This document shows positions 40,240 to 51,063 of a stretch of DNA of 64,000 bases, one piece after another. The DNA comes from Planctomycetota bacterium. GTDB lineage: Bacteria > Planctomycetota > Phycisphaerae > WQYP01. The first letter of the stretch is position 1. Each line of letters opens with the position of its first letter. The DNA lies in NCBI GenBank assembly GCA_021827645.1, contig JAKAVA010000089.1, positions 1 to 64,000 on the forward strand, in the 5' to 3' direction. Made by a program: the position numbers and the translations under genes. The notes under the pieces were generated by a model. That model was not told the DNA's origin. It saw only the letters and a list, made by a program, of their open reading frames with translations, and did not search any database.

Positions 40240-42183
40240 TTACTGGGTCGCATGCGAGCCGCCGTGGGCTTTGCAGAAGGCCTGAGCCTCTTTGAGCCTC
40301 CGAGCGATGTCTGCATTCTCAAGAGCTATCATAAACATATGGCGTTCGTAGCCGTTCAATACCGTGGGCGATTGGCTCCGACGGCCGGTATAAGCTTGGT
40401 AGAGTTGGTTCATCGTCCAGTGGTCACTACGCTGGATCGCCAGCGGCAGATTCGCTACCCCTGTTGTTACAACATTACCCATCGGATTTCTCGACCAGGC
40501 GTAGCGATACGCAACAGGATCAGGAACAAATGGGCTTGAGAGCACAATCACATTCAACTGATCGCCTCGGCGATTTGGATTTTTTCCATATACGGCTTTG
40601 GCCGGATAGAACCTGCGGTTGTGGCCGGCGATCGCAAAACCATGAAACGTTCCGGCATGATTGTGATAGGGGGTGACGTCCTGAGTCAGCGTCAGAATAA
40701 TTTTGTTGCCGGCGATCTTCATGCTTTTGATGATCGGGGGGAGCCATGGGATCTGCCGACTGTAGCCGTACTGCGTCGCCAGAGCCCAGCGTGCGATACG
40801 CAACCCCGCCGGTATTTTAATCTGCGGATGGTACCAATTCATACGGAAATCGAAGGTGCTGCAGAAGCCTATATTTTTGTCTCCCGCTTTGCGCATCTTG
40901 AGAAACGTGCGATATTGCGCCCATCGGACGTAGCAGCCGTTATCGGCCAGACCTTCCAAAAAATGTTTATTGGTCTGCGGTGCACCATCCGTACATAGTG
41001 ACAGAATGCCGAATGGCAGATCCGGCGAATTAAATGCTTTGCGCCAGGTTGCAATCATCTTCGGGAATATCTGTTCGTACATTTCTCCACCGGTGGTTCT
41101 GTTGCCCAGCGAATTATTAAAGCCTTGGTGCCAGATGACGCCTTTGACTCTAAGCCCCGCCATCGGGGCCAACATACCGTTGTAGCAGGTGCCGGGGCGG
41201 TTGAAATCCTTGGCCGGCCCGGGTTGCAGAGTGGTAGGTGGATGTCCCGGCTTCGCCTTACCGATTTTGACGCGGTAATCATAAAACTTGATACGCCGCT
41301 CAAGATCAGCTTGCGGATTGTAGTCCGCGATTTTCGTCTTCCATTTCTGCAACATCGTCTCAACGGCCGCCGTATGAATACTTTTGAGTACGGCCATGGG
41401 TGTCCAAGTTTGAAGTGTCGATCCCCCGCGTGAAACGTTGATGACTCCGATGGGAACGTGCGTGGTCATGTATATCTGCCGTGCAAATATGAAAGCAATG
41501 GCCGAAAAGGATGCGACCGATCTCGGCGTGCACACACGCCAGAATCCCCGGCGATAGTGGCGGCCCCACCAGCCACTCCACTGCTCAAGTTCCGGAAAAT
41601 TTTTGAGCGGTTTGGTCGTATTGTTTTCAGGGATGGTCAAGAGACGGATATTCTTGAAATTGGCAGCCTCGACCGCCAAATCCCCGTTGTGCACCCCTTG
41701 GACTGGAAAATCCATGTTACTTTGTCCCCCCGCAACCCATACATCTCCAATAAGTATATTGTCCAGCGTGATGGTTTTGCCATCACCTTGGATGACCATG
41801 GTTCTTGGTTTGTCGCTCGCGGTCATGGTCGGAAATGTGACCCTCCATGATCGGTCGGCCCCAGCCGTGACCGATCGTTTGAGCCCGGCAAAGGTTATCG
41901 TTATCTTCTGCCTAGGCGGCGCCCATCCCCATATGGCAATCGGTTTACCGCGTTGCAGCACCATGTTGGACTGAAACAGGTTGTTCACGCAAAGCCCATT
42001 GCTCATGGCAGGCACATAAATGACATCCTTACCACGAGGCAAATTCTCTGCTCTTACTCCGGCCCATGCTCCAGTCAGTATGACCACGAACAAGCCAGCC
42101 CATACGTACAAACCTGTCGTTTTACGCATCATCAAATCCTTTCTACTGCTGCCTTCAAACGCTATGCTTTCCGCCAAATACAC
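40240..42183 (-). CDS. Sialate O-acetylesterase-like (SASA) esterase, secreted; signal start nearer 42132
   Basis: LFQSNMVLQRGKPIAIWGWA, GDVWVAGGQSNMDFPV, GVIWHQGFNNSLG. Confidence 0.9.
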   Translation of the reverse strand: MYLAESIAFEGSSRKDLMMRKTTGLYVWAGLFVVILTGAWAGVRAENLPRGKDVIYVPAMSNGLCVNNLFQSNMVLQRGKPIAIWGWAPPRQKITITFAGLKRSVTAGADRSWRVTFPTMTASDKPRTMVIQGDGKTITLDNILIGDVWVAGGQSNMDFPVQGVHNGDLAVEAANFKNIRLLTIPENNTTKPLKNFPELEQWSGWWGRHYRRGFWRVCTPRSVASFSAIAFIFARQIYMTTHVPIGVINVSRGGSTLQTWTPMAVLKSIHTAAVETMLQKWKTKIADYNPQADLERRIKFYDYRVKIGKAKPGHPPTTLQPGPAKDFNRPGTCYNGMLAPMAGLRVKGVIWHQGFNNSLGNRTTGGEMYEQIFPKMIATWRKAFNSPDLPFGILSLCTDGAPQTNKHFLEGLADNGCYVRWAQYRTFLKMRKAGDKNIGFCSTFDFRMNWYHPQIKIPAGLRIARWALATQYGYSRQIPWLPPIIKSMKIAGNKIILTLTQDVTPYHNHAGTFHGFAIAGHNRRFYPAKAVYGKNPNRRGDQLNVIVLSSPFVPDPVAYRYAWSRNPMGNVVTTGVANLPLAIQRSDHWTMNQLYQAYTGRRSQSPTVLNGYERHMFMIALENADIARRLKEAQAFCKAHGGSHATQ

Positions 42184-42507
42184 TTGAAATGCGGCTGCGA
42201 GCCAGCCACGTTATCCTGATGAAATCAATTTAAACCATCGGCATTATGAACACGTACAAGCAAAAACAGTCTGCATTATCTCGACAACACCACAGCGTTC
42301 AACCATCTGAGATTTCAAAAAGGAGGGCACGCGAAACATGATGCCAACGTCCATGATCCCTTACCAGTAACCCTAATGATCCATAACGACAACAACCACG
42401 ATTCATCTCAAACCCAAACTCGAAAAATGCACCACAAGAAACCTGCCTGAGATCCGCGGGGCGTTGGATGCGTCGTCCCGTGCTGCGAAGGCAGAATGTG
42501 GTCCCGG

Positions 42508-44403
42508 CTATCGCAGCGGCGTAAGCTCGAAGTACTTGATCGTGGCTGAGAAAAAGTTGGTGGACGCGTTAAATTTGATAACGTTACGCCCCTTCTTCAG
42601 GGTGATATCAACCGGCTTTGATTTTTGCCATGCGCCATCAGTCCACTGCATCGTCATGGGTGTCGCGTGGGCAGCGTGATTAACTGTGACCGCCAAAAGT
42701 CCGGTCGGCTTAAGAACAACGATTTTAGCGGTCAAGGCATACGTGCCCGCATGCGGTGCCTGAACAACATACGTAAGTGTTGGTGCCGGATTGACGTCGC
42801 TTTGTTTCGTCCACGGATGGACATGTCGATAGTAATGCAACTGCAGACCACCGAGATAACTTTTAACAAAAACAGCACCCCGAATGGTCTTTTTCGGCTG
42901 AGAGCAGGCAGCCACAGGAATATGGATGTCTCCCTGTTGATCAACCGAAATCTTATACGCGGATGGTGGGACGGGTTGTGCCTCGACTTTCTCGGCAAGG
43001 GTTGGACCGTACTTCGCCATCAGCTTTTTATAGTAATTAACGCAGGTCGGCCGCAATTCGCTCTGGAAATGATTGGGGCCGTATTTGTCCAAGGTCGCCA
43101 CCGGTGAATGGGAGGCGGCAACAATGGCCCGCTCTTCGCAGTCGGCCAAGGCGTACCAAAAACCGCCGGTACCAGGCACCATCCCATTCGGAGCCTTCTC
43201 GCCAAGTGCTGCACCAATCCATTGTAAGCGCACTGCCTTCATAAATTCTTTCGGATAACTTCGCGCCTCGGTTTCTCTTTGAAAAACATCCCCACGGATA
43301 TGATCCCACCAGTTGACGGCAAAGCCCGCACTAAAAGGTGCAATCCAGCCATGGGGCGTCCACTCGGCCATTGCGGCATGGCCGTCCTGCTTGACCCCCC
43401 AGACGGGAATGCCGAAGGCCCGTTCTGCCGCGCGGCCGATCCAAGCTCGCATGCCGCACTCGCCGCCGCCGGCTATTCCGGCCGCCAGAAAATTACCGGG
43501 GCATTTTTCGTACGCATTGGGATTGCCATATTTCACATCGGTATGGACAATATCAAGATACTGTCTGTCATAAATCAGGTTGGGCTCATAATTTTTCAGT
43601 GCGTTGCGAAACCAATCCAACTCCGCATTATCGTGAGGATCATCGATGACCCAGCGATAGTCCCAAGTGGTTAAAACCGGAAACGCGGGGTCAAGTTCGC
43701 CGGCGAGATACGCCTTTTCATAGTCGCGATATCGCTGCAGCGGGGTAAACTTCGACCCCTGATTGAAACCGAGACGCGATTTCTGACTCAGGGCCGTGGC
43801 CAATGCCAGCCGTTGGAACATCCCGCTGTGAGCACGCTTGCTGGCGTGTTCGATTGTTTCGTAGATTTTCATCGTCAGGCCATAGTTGCCATGACGGGCA
43901 CCATCAGCAACCTGCATCTGGATCATCAGCTTCGGATCTGACAACAGGTGAGTAATCAACTGTTGGTTGGCGGCAGACTTCTGCGCAAATGCCGCCAGTC
44001 CTTGCGGCGTAGCTTCGGCAATGATAGAGGCCTCGGCTAACCTCGCGTCCAAGGCATCGCTGGATATCACGCTGTCAGCCATGTGCAATAGAGGGGCTGC
44101 TCTCTGCTGGCAACGCTCAACGTCCTTCATATAAACCGGACTGTCGGGATTATACGGTTTTACGGAAGCTTCAGCACGATAGTCGTGCATGAACGGATGC
44201 GTCATACCCGGGTCCATGGATGGGAGCGACTGATATATCTCGGAGCTTAAATTGCTCAATATACTGGAGTAGTGCGCCATCAATTTTTCACCAGTCGGCG
44301 TGAGGTGCGTTTGGCTACTCTTAGCCGCAGCAACGCCTGCCGACCCAATGACCACAGCAGCAAACACCACACTTGTAAACTTTGATTTTATTCCGCGACG
44401 CAT
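42508..44403 (-). CDS. Secreted protein with transglutaminase-like core and C-terminal carbohydrate-binding-like domain
   Basis: GGGECGMRAWIGRAAERAFGIPVWGVKQDGHAAMAEWTPHGW (Cys/His arrangement); C-terminal LTYVVQAPHAGTYALTAKIV..DGAWQKSKPVDITLKKGRNVIKF. Confidence 0.6.
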   Translation of the reverse strand: MRRGIKSKFTSVVFAAVVIGSAGVAAAKSSQTHLTPTGEKLMAHYSSILSNLSSEIYQSLPSMDPGMTHPFMHDYRAEASVKPYNPDSPVYMKDVERCQQRAAPLLHMADSVISSDALDARLAEASIIAEATPQGLAAFAQKSAANQQLITHLLSDPKLMIQMQVADGARHGNYGLTMKIYETIEHASKRAHSGMFQRLALATALSQKSRLGFNQGSKFTPLQRYRDYEKAYLAGELDPAFPVLTTWDYRWVIDDPHDNAELDWFRNALKNYEPNLIYDRQYLDIVHTDVKYGNPNAYEKCPGNFLAAGIAGGGECGMRAWIGRAAERAFGIPVWGVKQDGHAAMAEWTPHGWIAPFSAGFAVNWWDHIRGDVFQRETEARSYPKEFMKAVRLQWIGAALGEKAPNGMVPGTGGFWYALADCEERAIVAASHSPVATLDKYGPNHFQSELRPTCVNYYKKLMAKYGPTLAEKVEAQPVPPSAYKISVDQQGDIHIPVAACSQPKKTIRGAVFVKSYLGGLQLHYYRHVHPWTKQSDVNPAPTLTYVVQAPHAGTYALTAKIVVLKPTGLLAVTVNHAAHATPMTMQWTDGAWQKSKPVDITLKKGRNVIKFNASTNFFSATIKYFELTPLR

Positions 44404-44953
44404 GATATGCTCCTTTGTTAACAGCACGCCAGAGTCTGGAAGTAGATCAGACAAGAAGAGATTAACCAGAGCGACATTACAAGTCAAACATCCGAGCGTT
44501 GCTTGGGGCTTGTGGCCTCGGGCGATCTTTTACCGAGAGTCACCTTTGAACACAGACCGCCGCATAACCGAGGGGGAATTTATTCCATTTTGTCAAAACC
44601 GTCGACCGAAACACACCGCCAACTTTCATGAAATGCTGGACAGATATTCCCAACTTGACGCCGACGACGCCTACCCGATAACATCCATGGGTACTACGCG
44701 AGCCGACTGCATTTTGGCAAAGATTGCCAATTGTGAATAAGTCGTGGAGACGGTAAGCTGTGATATCTCATCGATACTGAGCCTTGAAACGTAGCCGCTC
44801 GGCACGGCACACGATCGCGACATGAAGATGAATAGGGCATTTGTGTCCCCAAGACTGAACTGCTGAGTCACATTCAGCGGGCGGACTCACTGGAAACAGG
44901 TATATGCCCCGAAAAGTGAGCCGCTGCAGCGCATCTTACGAAAGGATAATGTT

Positions 44954-47155
44954 ATGAAACGTGGATCACCCCGGTGCTTCGGTTTGCGGCATACGTTCGT
45001 TGCCTTGGCTGGGATTCTGTCTCTGCTGACACTGGCAACAGCACCGGTTACCGGTGCCCCAGCCAAACATCCCCTCATCGGCCCTTTTTATACCGGCGAT
45101 CCAGAGGGCTTGGTGATGATTCCTAATCCGCGAGCGACGCACCCGGTGGCTTACCGTGTCGGCATTGGTTGGGTGGTCAATGGCCATTATCAACATGGCT
45201 ATGGCCGAGTGACGGCGTTTCAATGGCATCTCAAGGCTATGCGCTGGGGACGCAAAGATGGGATCAGTCGCATGTACTGGCTGATCGCAAACAACAATGC
45301 TCTTCATGTTGATTGGCAGCGGGTGAAGGGAAATTTGGCAGCGGTTGCCTCGATATCCGTTAAACATCCCCTGCAAGTCGTACTGGAATGTGTGCCAGCG
45401 TGGAGTGGTTACGGCGCGGCTTATCGCGCCACAGCGAATCAAATTACTGGCGTGCCGCAGGTGGCGGGTTCGGCACTGCCGGGTTTTGATCTTTCAACGC
45501 TGCGGCATGCCGATGGCATCGCCGTTGCCAATAGCGCCAAATCCTTTGGCGCCGCGGTACTGCATGGTAGCAGTCCGGCGGCTGCAAAGGCTGCACCCTA
45601 CGTGGGACTGATCTTTCATGTTACGCCTCAGCATCCACTGACATTTATGGTGCAACTCACGTCCGCGCAGATCAACCGCCATAAAATGCTCGCTACTGTC
45701 CGGGAACTTGTTAGAAGGGGATGGTCTGCGTACCGCAAGTTGAGGCCATATGCCACTGGTGATTGGGGTAATTTTATCTCGCCAATCGGTACCGCCTCGG
45801 ATGACGGCATCGTTTATCTGCCACCACTTAGAAATATATCCGGCACGATTTCGCGAGGCTGGTGTCTGCCCCAAAGCTGCATATTTTTTGAATGGGATAC
45901 TTTTTTTAATTCTTTGCTGCTGTCCGTCAATGATCGCTCCGCATCCTCCTGGCTTATGCGAAGGCAGCTTGCTGGCATTTTTCATTTTCAGATGCCGGAC
46001 GGGTTAGTGTGTAATTATTACGATTGGCACCGGAACATAAAATCGATTGATCGCAGCGAACCGCCGGTCGCAGCCATGTGCGTGTGGCAGGAATATCAGC
46101 GATGGCCGAATAAGAATTTTTTGAAGGAATTTTACAAGCCGCTGGTTCGATACCATCATTGGTGGTTTGCCATCAGTCCGCATACGCACCTGCCCCGTCG
46201 TGACGGCAATAAAGATGGCCTGCTGGAATGGGGTTCGTCAACGGGTGTCTGGCAGTGCGCCCGATGGGAAAGCGGCATGGATGATTCGCCGATGTACGTA
46301 AAAGGCAAGGTAAAGATGATGCCGTCCTCCGACACATTCGATCTGGACGATGTGGGGCTCAACTCGCTTTGGGCCGCAGATGCCATGTATCTGTCAAAAA
46401 TTGCCGCCGTTCTGGGGCATAAAAAAGCGGCTGCACATTATGAAGCGGAGCGTCGGGTAATGGCAGCACGGATCAACGCGATGTTGTGGAGTCACCGACT
46501 GGGAATGTATTGCAATCGTTACTGGTCACGAGGTCCCGGGCATCATTTGCTATCACGTCGGTGGTCGCCGACCAATTTTTACCCGATGATTGCGAAAGTT
46601 CCCGATGCGGCCCGGGCGCAGCGTATGTTGGCGGTGCTCGTGAGCAAGAAATACTTTTGGGGCAAATGGGTACTGCCGACGATATCGCGCAACAATCCAG
46701 CGTTTGTCCACCAGGAATATTGGCGCGGCGATATTTGGGGTCCAACCAATTATCTTGCGTTTCAAGGGTTGTTGAATTATGCACCTGCGCCCGTCATCCA
46801 TGCGTATGCACGCAAAAGTGTGAAGCTGTTTATGCGTAACTGGACCCGTAAGGGTATATGGAGCGAGAATTATCTCGCCACCACCGGCATCGCATCGCAT
46901 GACCCGCACTACGGTTGGGGTGCTCTGCTGCCGACGATCGGCCTGCAGGCGATTTGCGACATTACACCTGACAACAAGGTGCGACTGGACGGCACGTGGA
47001 ATCTCCATGCCAAGTTGTACAACATCCCCGTATTGGGCTACCGCTATGAAATCGTCGTCAAGCCGGAACTGACTGAGATGTTGCGGCATGGACATGTTGT
47101 GGCTTCGGCCGCAAACAAGGTGGAATTTCTGACATTGCCGCAGCGGCCGATGTAG
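44954..47155 (+). CDS. Secreted GH63/trehalase-like (alpha,alpha)6-barrel glycosidase
   Basis: CIFFEWDTFFNSLLLS, LLEWGSSTGVW, LGMYCNRYW, YWRGDIWGPTNYLAFQGL. Confidence 0.8.
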   Translation: MKRGSPRCFGLRHTFVALAGILSLLTLATAPVTGAPAKHPLIGPFYTGDPEGLVMIPNPRATHPVAYRVGIGWVVNGHYQHGYGRVTAFQWHLKAMRWGRKDGISRMYWLIANNNALHVDWQRVKGNLAAVASISVKHPLQVVLECVPAWSGYGAAYRATANQITGVPQVAGSALPGFDLSTLRHADGIAVANSAKSFGAAVLHGSSPAAAKAAPYVGLIFHVTPQHPLTFMVQLTSAQINRHKMLATVRELVRRGWSAYRKLRPYATGDWGNFISPIGTASDDGIVYLPPLRNISGTISRGWCLPQSCIFFEWDTFFNSLLLSVNDRSASSWLMRRQLAGIFHFQMPDGLVCNYYDWHRNIKSIDRSEPPVAAMCVWQEYQRWPNKNFLKEFYKPLVRYHHWWFAISPHTHLPRRDGNKDGLLEWGSSTGVWQCARWESGMDDSPMYVKGKVKMMPSSDTFDLDDVGLNSLWAADAMYLSKIAAVLGHKKAAAHYEAERRVMAARINAMLWSHRLGMYCNRYWSRGPGHHLLSRRWSPTNFYPMIAKVPDAARAQRMLAVLVSKKYFWGKWVLPTISRNNPAFVHQEYWRGDIWGPTNYLAFQGLLNYAPAPVIHAYARKSVKLFMRNWTRKGIWSENYLATTGIASHDPHYGWGALLPTIGLQAICDITPDNKVRLDGTWNLHAKLYNIPVLGYRYEIVVKPELTEMLRHGHVVASAANKVEFLTLPQRPM

Positions 47156-47295
47156 TTGAGTCAACTGAGCCTGAAATTCTGGTCGCATTTCCGGCAATGA
47201 GCTTGGTTGCTTATAGCCCGGATTATTCACGGTCATCGCGGCAGTGCTGACATATGCGCGTTTGTAGATGTGTCGGTGATATTGACGCTGTTTTT

Positions 47296-47541
47296 TTACG
47301 ACTGTGGGCAGAAAGCCCCCTTACCCCCATTGACCGATCGGGTTGTGATGGATTCAGGCGGTGGAACGAAAGATGTTGGAACGTTCGGCGACCAGCTGAT
47401 AGAAGTGCCAGCAGGGCCAGTTGCCGGAGGGTTTGACGACCATCCGGCGTCGGAGGTGATCTGGCCGGCAGAGCGTTCCACGATCAGTTCTCGGGAGGGG
47501 AGAAAATCGAAGAGCAGTGGCTGACAACGTGGGGCAGGCAT
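47296..47541 (-). pseudogene. Probable N-terminal remnant of an IS1380-like transposase
   Basis: PLLFDFLPSRELIVERSAGQITSDAG, then frame is lost. Confidence 0.4.
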
Positions 47542-47796
47542 AAGGCACTCCTAACCGCGAAACATCGCAGCCGGATACAATACTACAAATCTAATACTCT
47601 GTCCACTCGCTTCCGGTTCACACAAGTCGGCAGATGGAGAGCGTGAAATGGAGCATGGGTACCCAAAATCGAATGGAAGCTGCCCTTGCAGATTGCACGC
47701 CGGAACTCAGTCCGGCCACGGAGACTAACCGTCTGCAAACACGACACTTACGACCTCCACCCCCGCAATCTCGCGCCGTTTCTTGAACAATCAGGG

Positions 47797-49614
47797 CTAG
47801 CCGAAACCGCCAAACTCTTTCAACGTTTGACGCATAGCCGATGGAGGTGTGTTCGCATAGACCGGGTTGCCGATGCGATTGATGATGTGATCGATCCGGC
47901 TCCCTTTTCTTCCGTTGAGCCAAACCGTTGTCAAGTCGTGCAATTTTACGCCGCTGGTGACCGGAGCTTCAATAGCACTCTCGCATTGAATGACGGCGTC
48001 ACGAAAATAACAGTAAACTCCCAATCCCCAGGCCTCGTGCCGTGTCACCGTGTCCGCCACTTTGTAGGATGCATATCCATCAGTCCGGCCCGCCATCCAC
48101 GATGCCTGATCAGGCGGATCGTAAGGCATTTCTGACTGATACATGTAGACACGTCCGGCGTTACCGTTCCAAAGTGTCTGGTATTGCTCATGGTGCTCGT
48201 TGAAGAGTCCATAACAGGTCACACCATCGCCATTGACCACGAGTCCATGCTTTGTCGGATTTTTCGTCCAACCGACGCCTCTGCCATGATCCGCCCGCCA
48301 TATCCAGACGTTATCCATCACAACATGGTTGCTGTTAATGATAATCCCGGTCTCGTTCCTGCCGGCCGCCGGCCCGGCGGTACGCACCGTCAAATCGTAA
48401 AGGAAGCTGGGATTGGCCGCATGATCAGCCGAACTGCGAGTCGGCCCCATTTCAAGCAGGCAACGGGAGTTGACCGGGCCCGCATCAATGATGAGCCCGG
48501 CGATCTTTACACCGCCCACGTCAGCAACTGAAATGGCGGACCCGCCGGTCATGGCCGTCAGCGATGGCACACCTAACCCCAGCAGTATGGTGTCGGGCCT
48601 CGTGACTCTTAGTGTGTCATTTAACCGATAAGTGCCCGGCGTAAAAATAATGTTCTTACCGTCCGCCAATGCCCGGTTAAGACTTGAAGCTGAGTCTTTC
48701 ACGCATTGCGCAATGTAAAACTGTTCTACGGGGATCGATTCACCGGGCGTAGAGCCTGAAGCCCACGATACCCCATTGCTGTTGCGGCGTATCGCCGGAA
48801 CAAAGACAGCAAAATCGCCGGATCGGTCTACGTACAAGTAAGGCTTTTCACGGATCACGCGCGTGCGATTCACCACCGTGTAGGCTGGATTGGGAAAGGT
48901 GTTACCGGGAGTATTTTGACACCCTACAAAAACCATATTCCAAACGGCATTGCTCCAAAGCCCCCACCTGCTGTTTCGCGACAACCATTGCTGCTGTGAT
49001 GCGGGCACCACTTTACCATCCACCAACGTATCAGCGAGGAAACCTCCACTGGCATAACCGGCGCCGCAATGACATGACTTCCATACATCGAACAAATTAA
49101 GATTGCCTTTCACGTGCATGCGGCGCATCGGCGATGCCTGCGACACCGCGAAGCGAGCTGCACCACCGCTTGCCGAAGGTACTAAGGCAAAGTTACTGAT
49201 CGTTCGCCAGAAGTTGTCCAGGGCGGCCCCGCCACTCCATTGTGCATTGACATTCACGCCGCCATCAATCAGCACATCGTCCGGATTTTGCCCCAACCCC
49301 GCGACTTCGGTATAGAAGCCGACATTAAAATTCAGTCTGTATCTACCCGGTTTGAAAAGTAATGCATACCCCTGGGGCGCAAACTGATTCGACTCCATTT
49401 TTTGGAAAATATCCCGTGCGATGTGATGAATCCCCACCGCCGACATCGCGGCATCAAAAACATATACATTTTTGCCAAAAACCGTCTTGTTTGCACGGGA
49501 AACGGTTCTCACGCTTTCAGCGGATGACCGTGGCGTCGAATCGGTTTGTGCGGCCGCTATAGATGCTACCGCCGCAGTAGACACAAGTTTCATAAATCTT
49601 CGTCGATTGGTCAT
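47797..49614 (-). CDS. Secreted right-handed beta-helix protein (pectate lyase superfamily/GH55-like)
   Basis: TAT-like MTNRRRFMKLVSTAAVASIAA; ALADGKNIIFTPGTYRLNDTLRVTRPDTILLGLG; VMDNVWIWRADHGRG. Confidence 0.8.
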   Translation of the reverse strand: MTNRRRFMKLVSTAAVASIAAAQTDSTPRSSAESVRTVSRANKTVFGKNVYVFDAAMSAVGIHHIARDIFQKMESNQFAPQGYALLFKPGRYRLNFNVGFYTEVAGLGQNPDDVLIDGGVNVNAQWSGGAALDNFWRTISNFALVPSASGGAARFAVSQASPMRRMHVKGNLNLFDVWKSCHCGAGYASGGFLADTLVDGKVVPASQQQWLSRNSRWGLWSNAVWNMVFVGCQNTPGNTFPNPAYTVVNRTRVIREKPYLYVDRSGDFAVFVPAIRRNSNGVSWASGSTPGESIPVEQFYIAQCVKDSASSLNRALADGKNIIFTPGTYRLNDTLRVTRPDTILLGLGVPSLTAMTGGSAISVADVGGVKIAGLIIDAGPVNSRCLLEMGPTRSSADHAANPSFLYDLTVRTAGPAAGRNETGIIINSNHVVMDNVWIWRADHGRGVGWTKNPTKHGLVVNGDGVTCYGLFNEHHEQYQTLWNGNAGRVYMYQSEMPYDPPDQASWMAGRTDGYASYKVADTVTRHEAWGLGVYCYFRDAVIQCESAIEAPVTSGVKLHDLTTVWLNGRKGSRIDHIINRIGNPVYANTPPSAMRQTLKEFGGFG

Positions 49615-50010
49615 GTTACCGTGCCTCAGTGAATGAAATCATTTGCAACCTATCGGTCCGCCAAATCTACCGTAAGGCTGACGGAGATATAGACTAAACA
49701 CACTGAAGAAAAAAACAACCGCCTCGACAGCATGTAATTTGCAATTCAACAACCAGAATGCATGGCGTCTGATGAAAAGAGTTTCGGTGAGCCATCCTGA
49801 AAGATGAATGAATTAATGGATGCTGCAAAATGACATCGCTACCAGTGTGAGGCAGATACGTCAACCACTCCGTAACCGGAGTCGAGGCCCATCGTAACCG
49901 GCTGAAGGACCAGTTGTCCCGGTGTCCTACAACGCGACTACTGCCGCATTGCCCTGTAAAAGAAAGTGAGGATAATCCGGGGTTGATGCTGGTGCCCACC
50001 TCGGCGGATA

Positions 50011-50556
50011 GTGGGATCACCAAATGGTTTTAAGGATTCGATGATGGAAGGCACTCCAATCGTCTATAAATGGGGTCGGCACGCTACGGCCGTTCCCGCA
50101 GCGTCGAGCTCTCGTAACACGATCATATTCCGGCTCATATGCCTCGCGGCGGCCGTCCCAACCGGCGCGACCTGGTTCATCGGCTGCTGGCTCAATCCCA
50201 ATTACGGCCCGCTCGGCATTGAGCGGCAACTGGGCACGAGCCGCTGCGGCTTTTACACCCGATATGGCATTCCCTGTCCCACCTGTGGCTGGACGACTGC
50301 CGTGAGTCATCTTTATCACGGGCAGGTGATTCAGGCGTTTATGACTCAACCGGCCGGTGCCATTTTTGGTCTGCTGATGTTAGGGTTGTTTTCGCTTTCT
50401 CTGGGTGGTGTTTTGGTGGGGCGGTGGTTGGGACCGAGTCTGCCATGGCTATGGACTCGTCGGTATCGGCTCATCGGGTGGACCGTTTTGATACTGGCGG
50501 TGTCTTGGGGATATAAGATTTGGGCGGTACACTGTTGGCCGTCAACGATGCAGTAA
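50011..50556 (+). CDS. DUF2752 membrane protein
   Basis: CGFYTRYGIPCPTCGWTTAVSHLYHGQVIQAFMTQPAGAIFGL. Confidence 0.88.
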   Translation: MGSPNGFKDSMMEGTPIVYKWGRHATAVPAASSSRNTIIFRLICLAAAVPTGATWFIGCWLNPNYGPLGIERQLGTSRCGFYTRYGIPCPTCGWTTAVSHLYHGQVIQAFMTQPAGAIFGLLMLGLFSLSLGGVLVGRWLGPSLPWLWTRRYRLIGWTVLILAVSWGYKIWAVHCWPSTMQ

Positions 50557-50749
50557 CAGCATCGATTTATGCTACGGGGTGCTCTAATATGAACCGGGCA
50601 GCCGGAATGGCCTGTCGGTTTGGGTCGCACGGCGACGGTTATTGGGGCGGTGCCCTGATCACTGCGGAATGGTCAGGCATCGACGCGGTGGACCGTAGAT
50701 CGCCCTGATGGGTCATTTGGTTCGTGGTTTCTGTTACGGAGCCGAATAA

Positions 50750-51022
50750 ATGCGGGGAGCGTTTAATCGAAGACGAACTTGCGGCCGCAGGCGAATCGTG
50801 TTGTTGGGGTTTCTGATCACTTCAACACTCGCGGGGTGCAATTATTACGGTGGTGGATATCCTGATGCAGTGAACTCGCCGATGTCCGTCCAATGCGCCG
50901 GGATGGGTGGGGCGGCGGCGGGCCACCGTATCGAACTGAGTTGGGATCACAGTTGTTGGAGCGGTGGATCTGGTACCCCTGGCTGTTCGGATAATAACGC
51001 GGTGGACCCGCGATCTCGCTGA
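50750..51022 (+). pseudogene. Decayed paralogue of the adjacent lipoprotein gene
   Basis: LITSTLAGCNYYGGGYPDAVNSPMSVQCAGM parallels LVLTSTFAGCNFFGGVFSDVAGQPVPAQYTGM of the next gene, then diverges. Confidence 0.65.
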
Positions 51023-51063
51023 TTGGGAATTTTATTTGTTTTGCCCGTTTCGGAGCCGGACGA

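Noticed and set aside
44671-44871. 66-aa minus-strand ORF near the GH63-like gene
   Set aside because: Short, no motif, no strong RBS; could be a gene scar but cannot be supported.
49694-50023. 109-aa minus-strand ORF upstream of DUF2752
   Set aside because: No recognisable motif or start context; probably non-coding.
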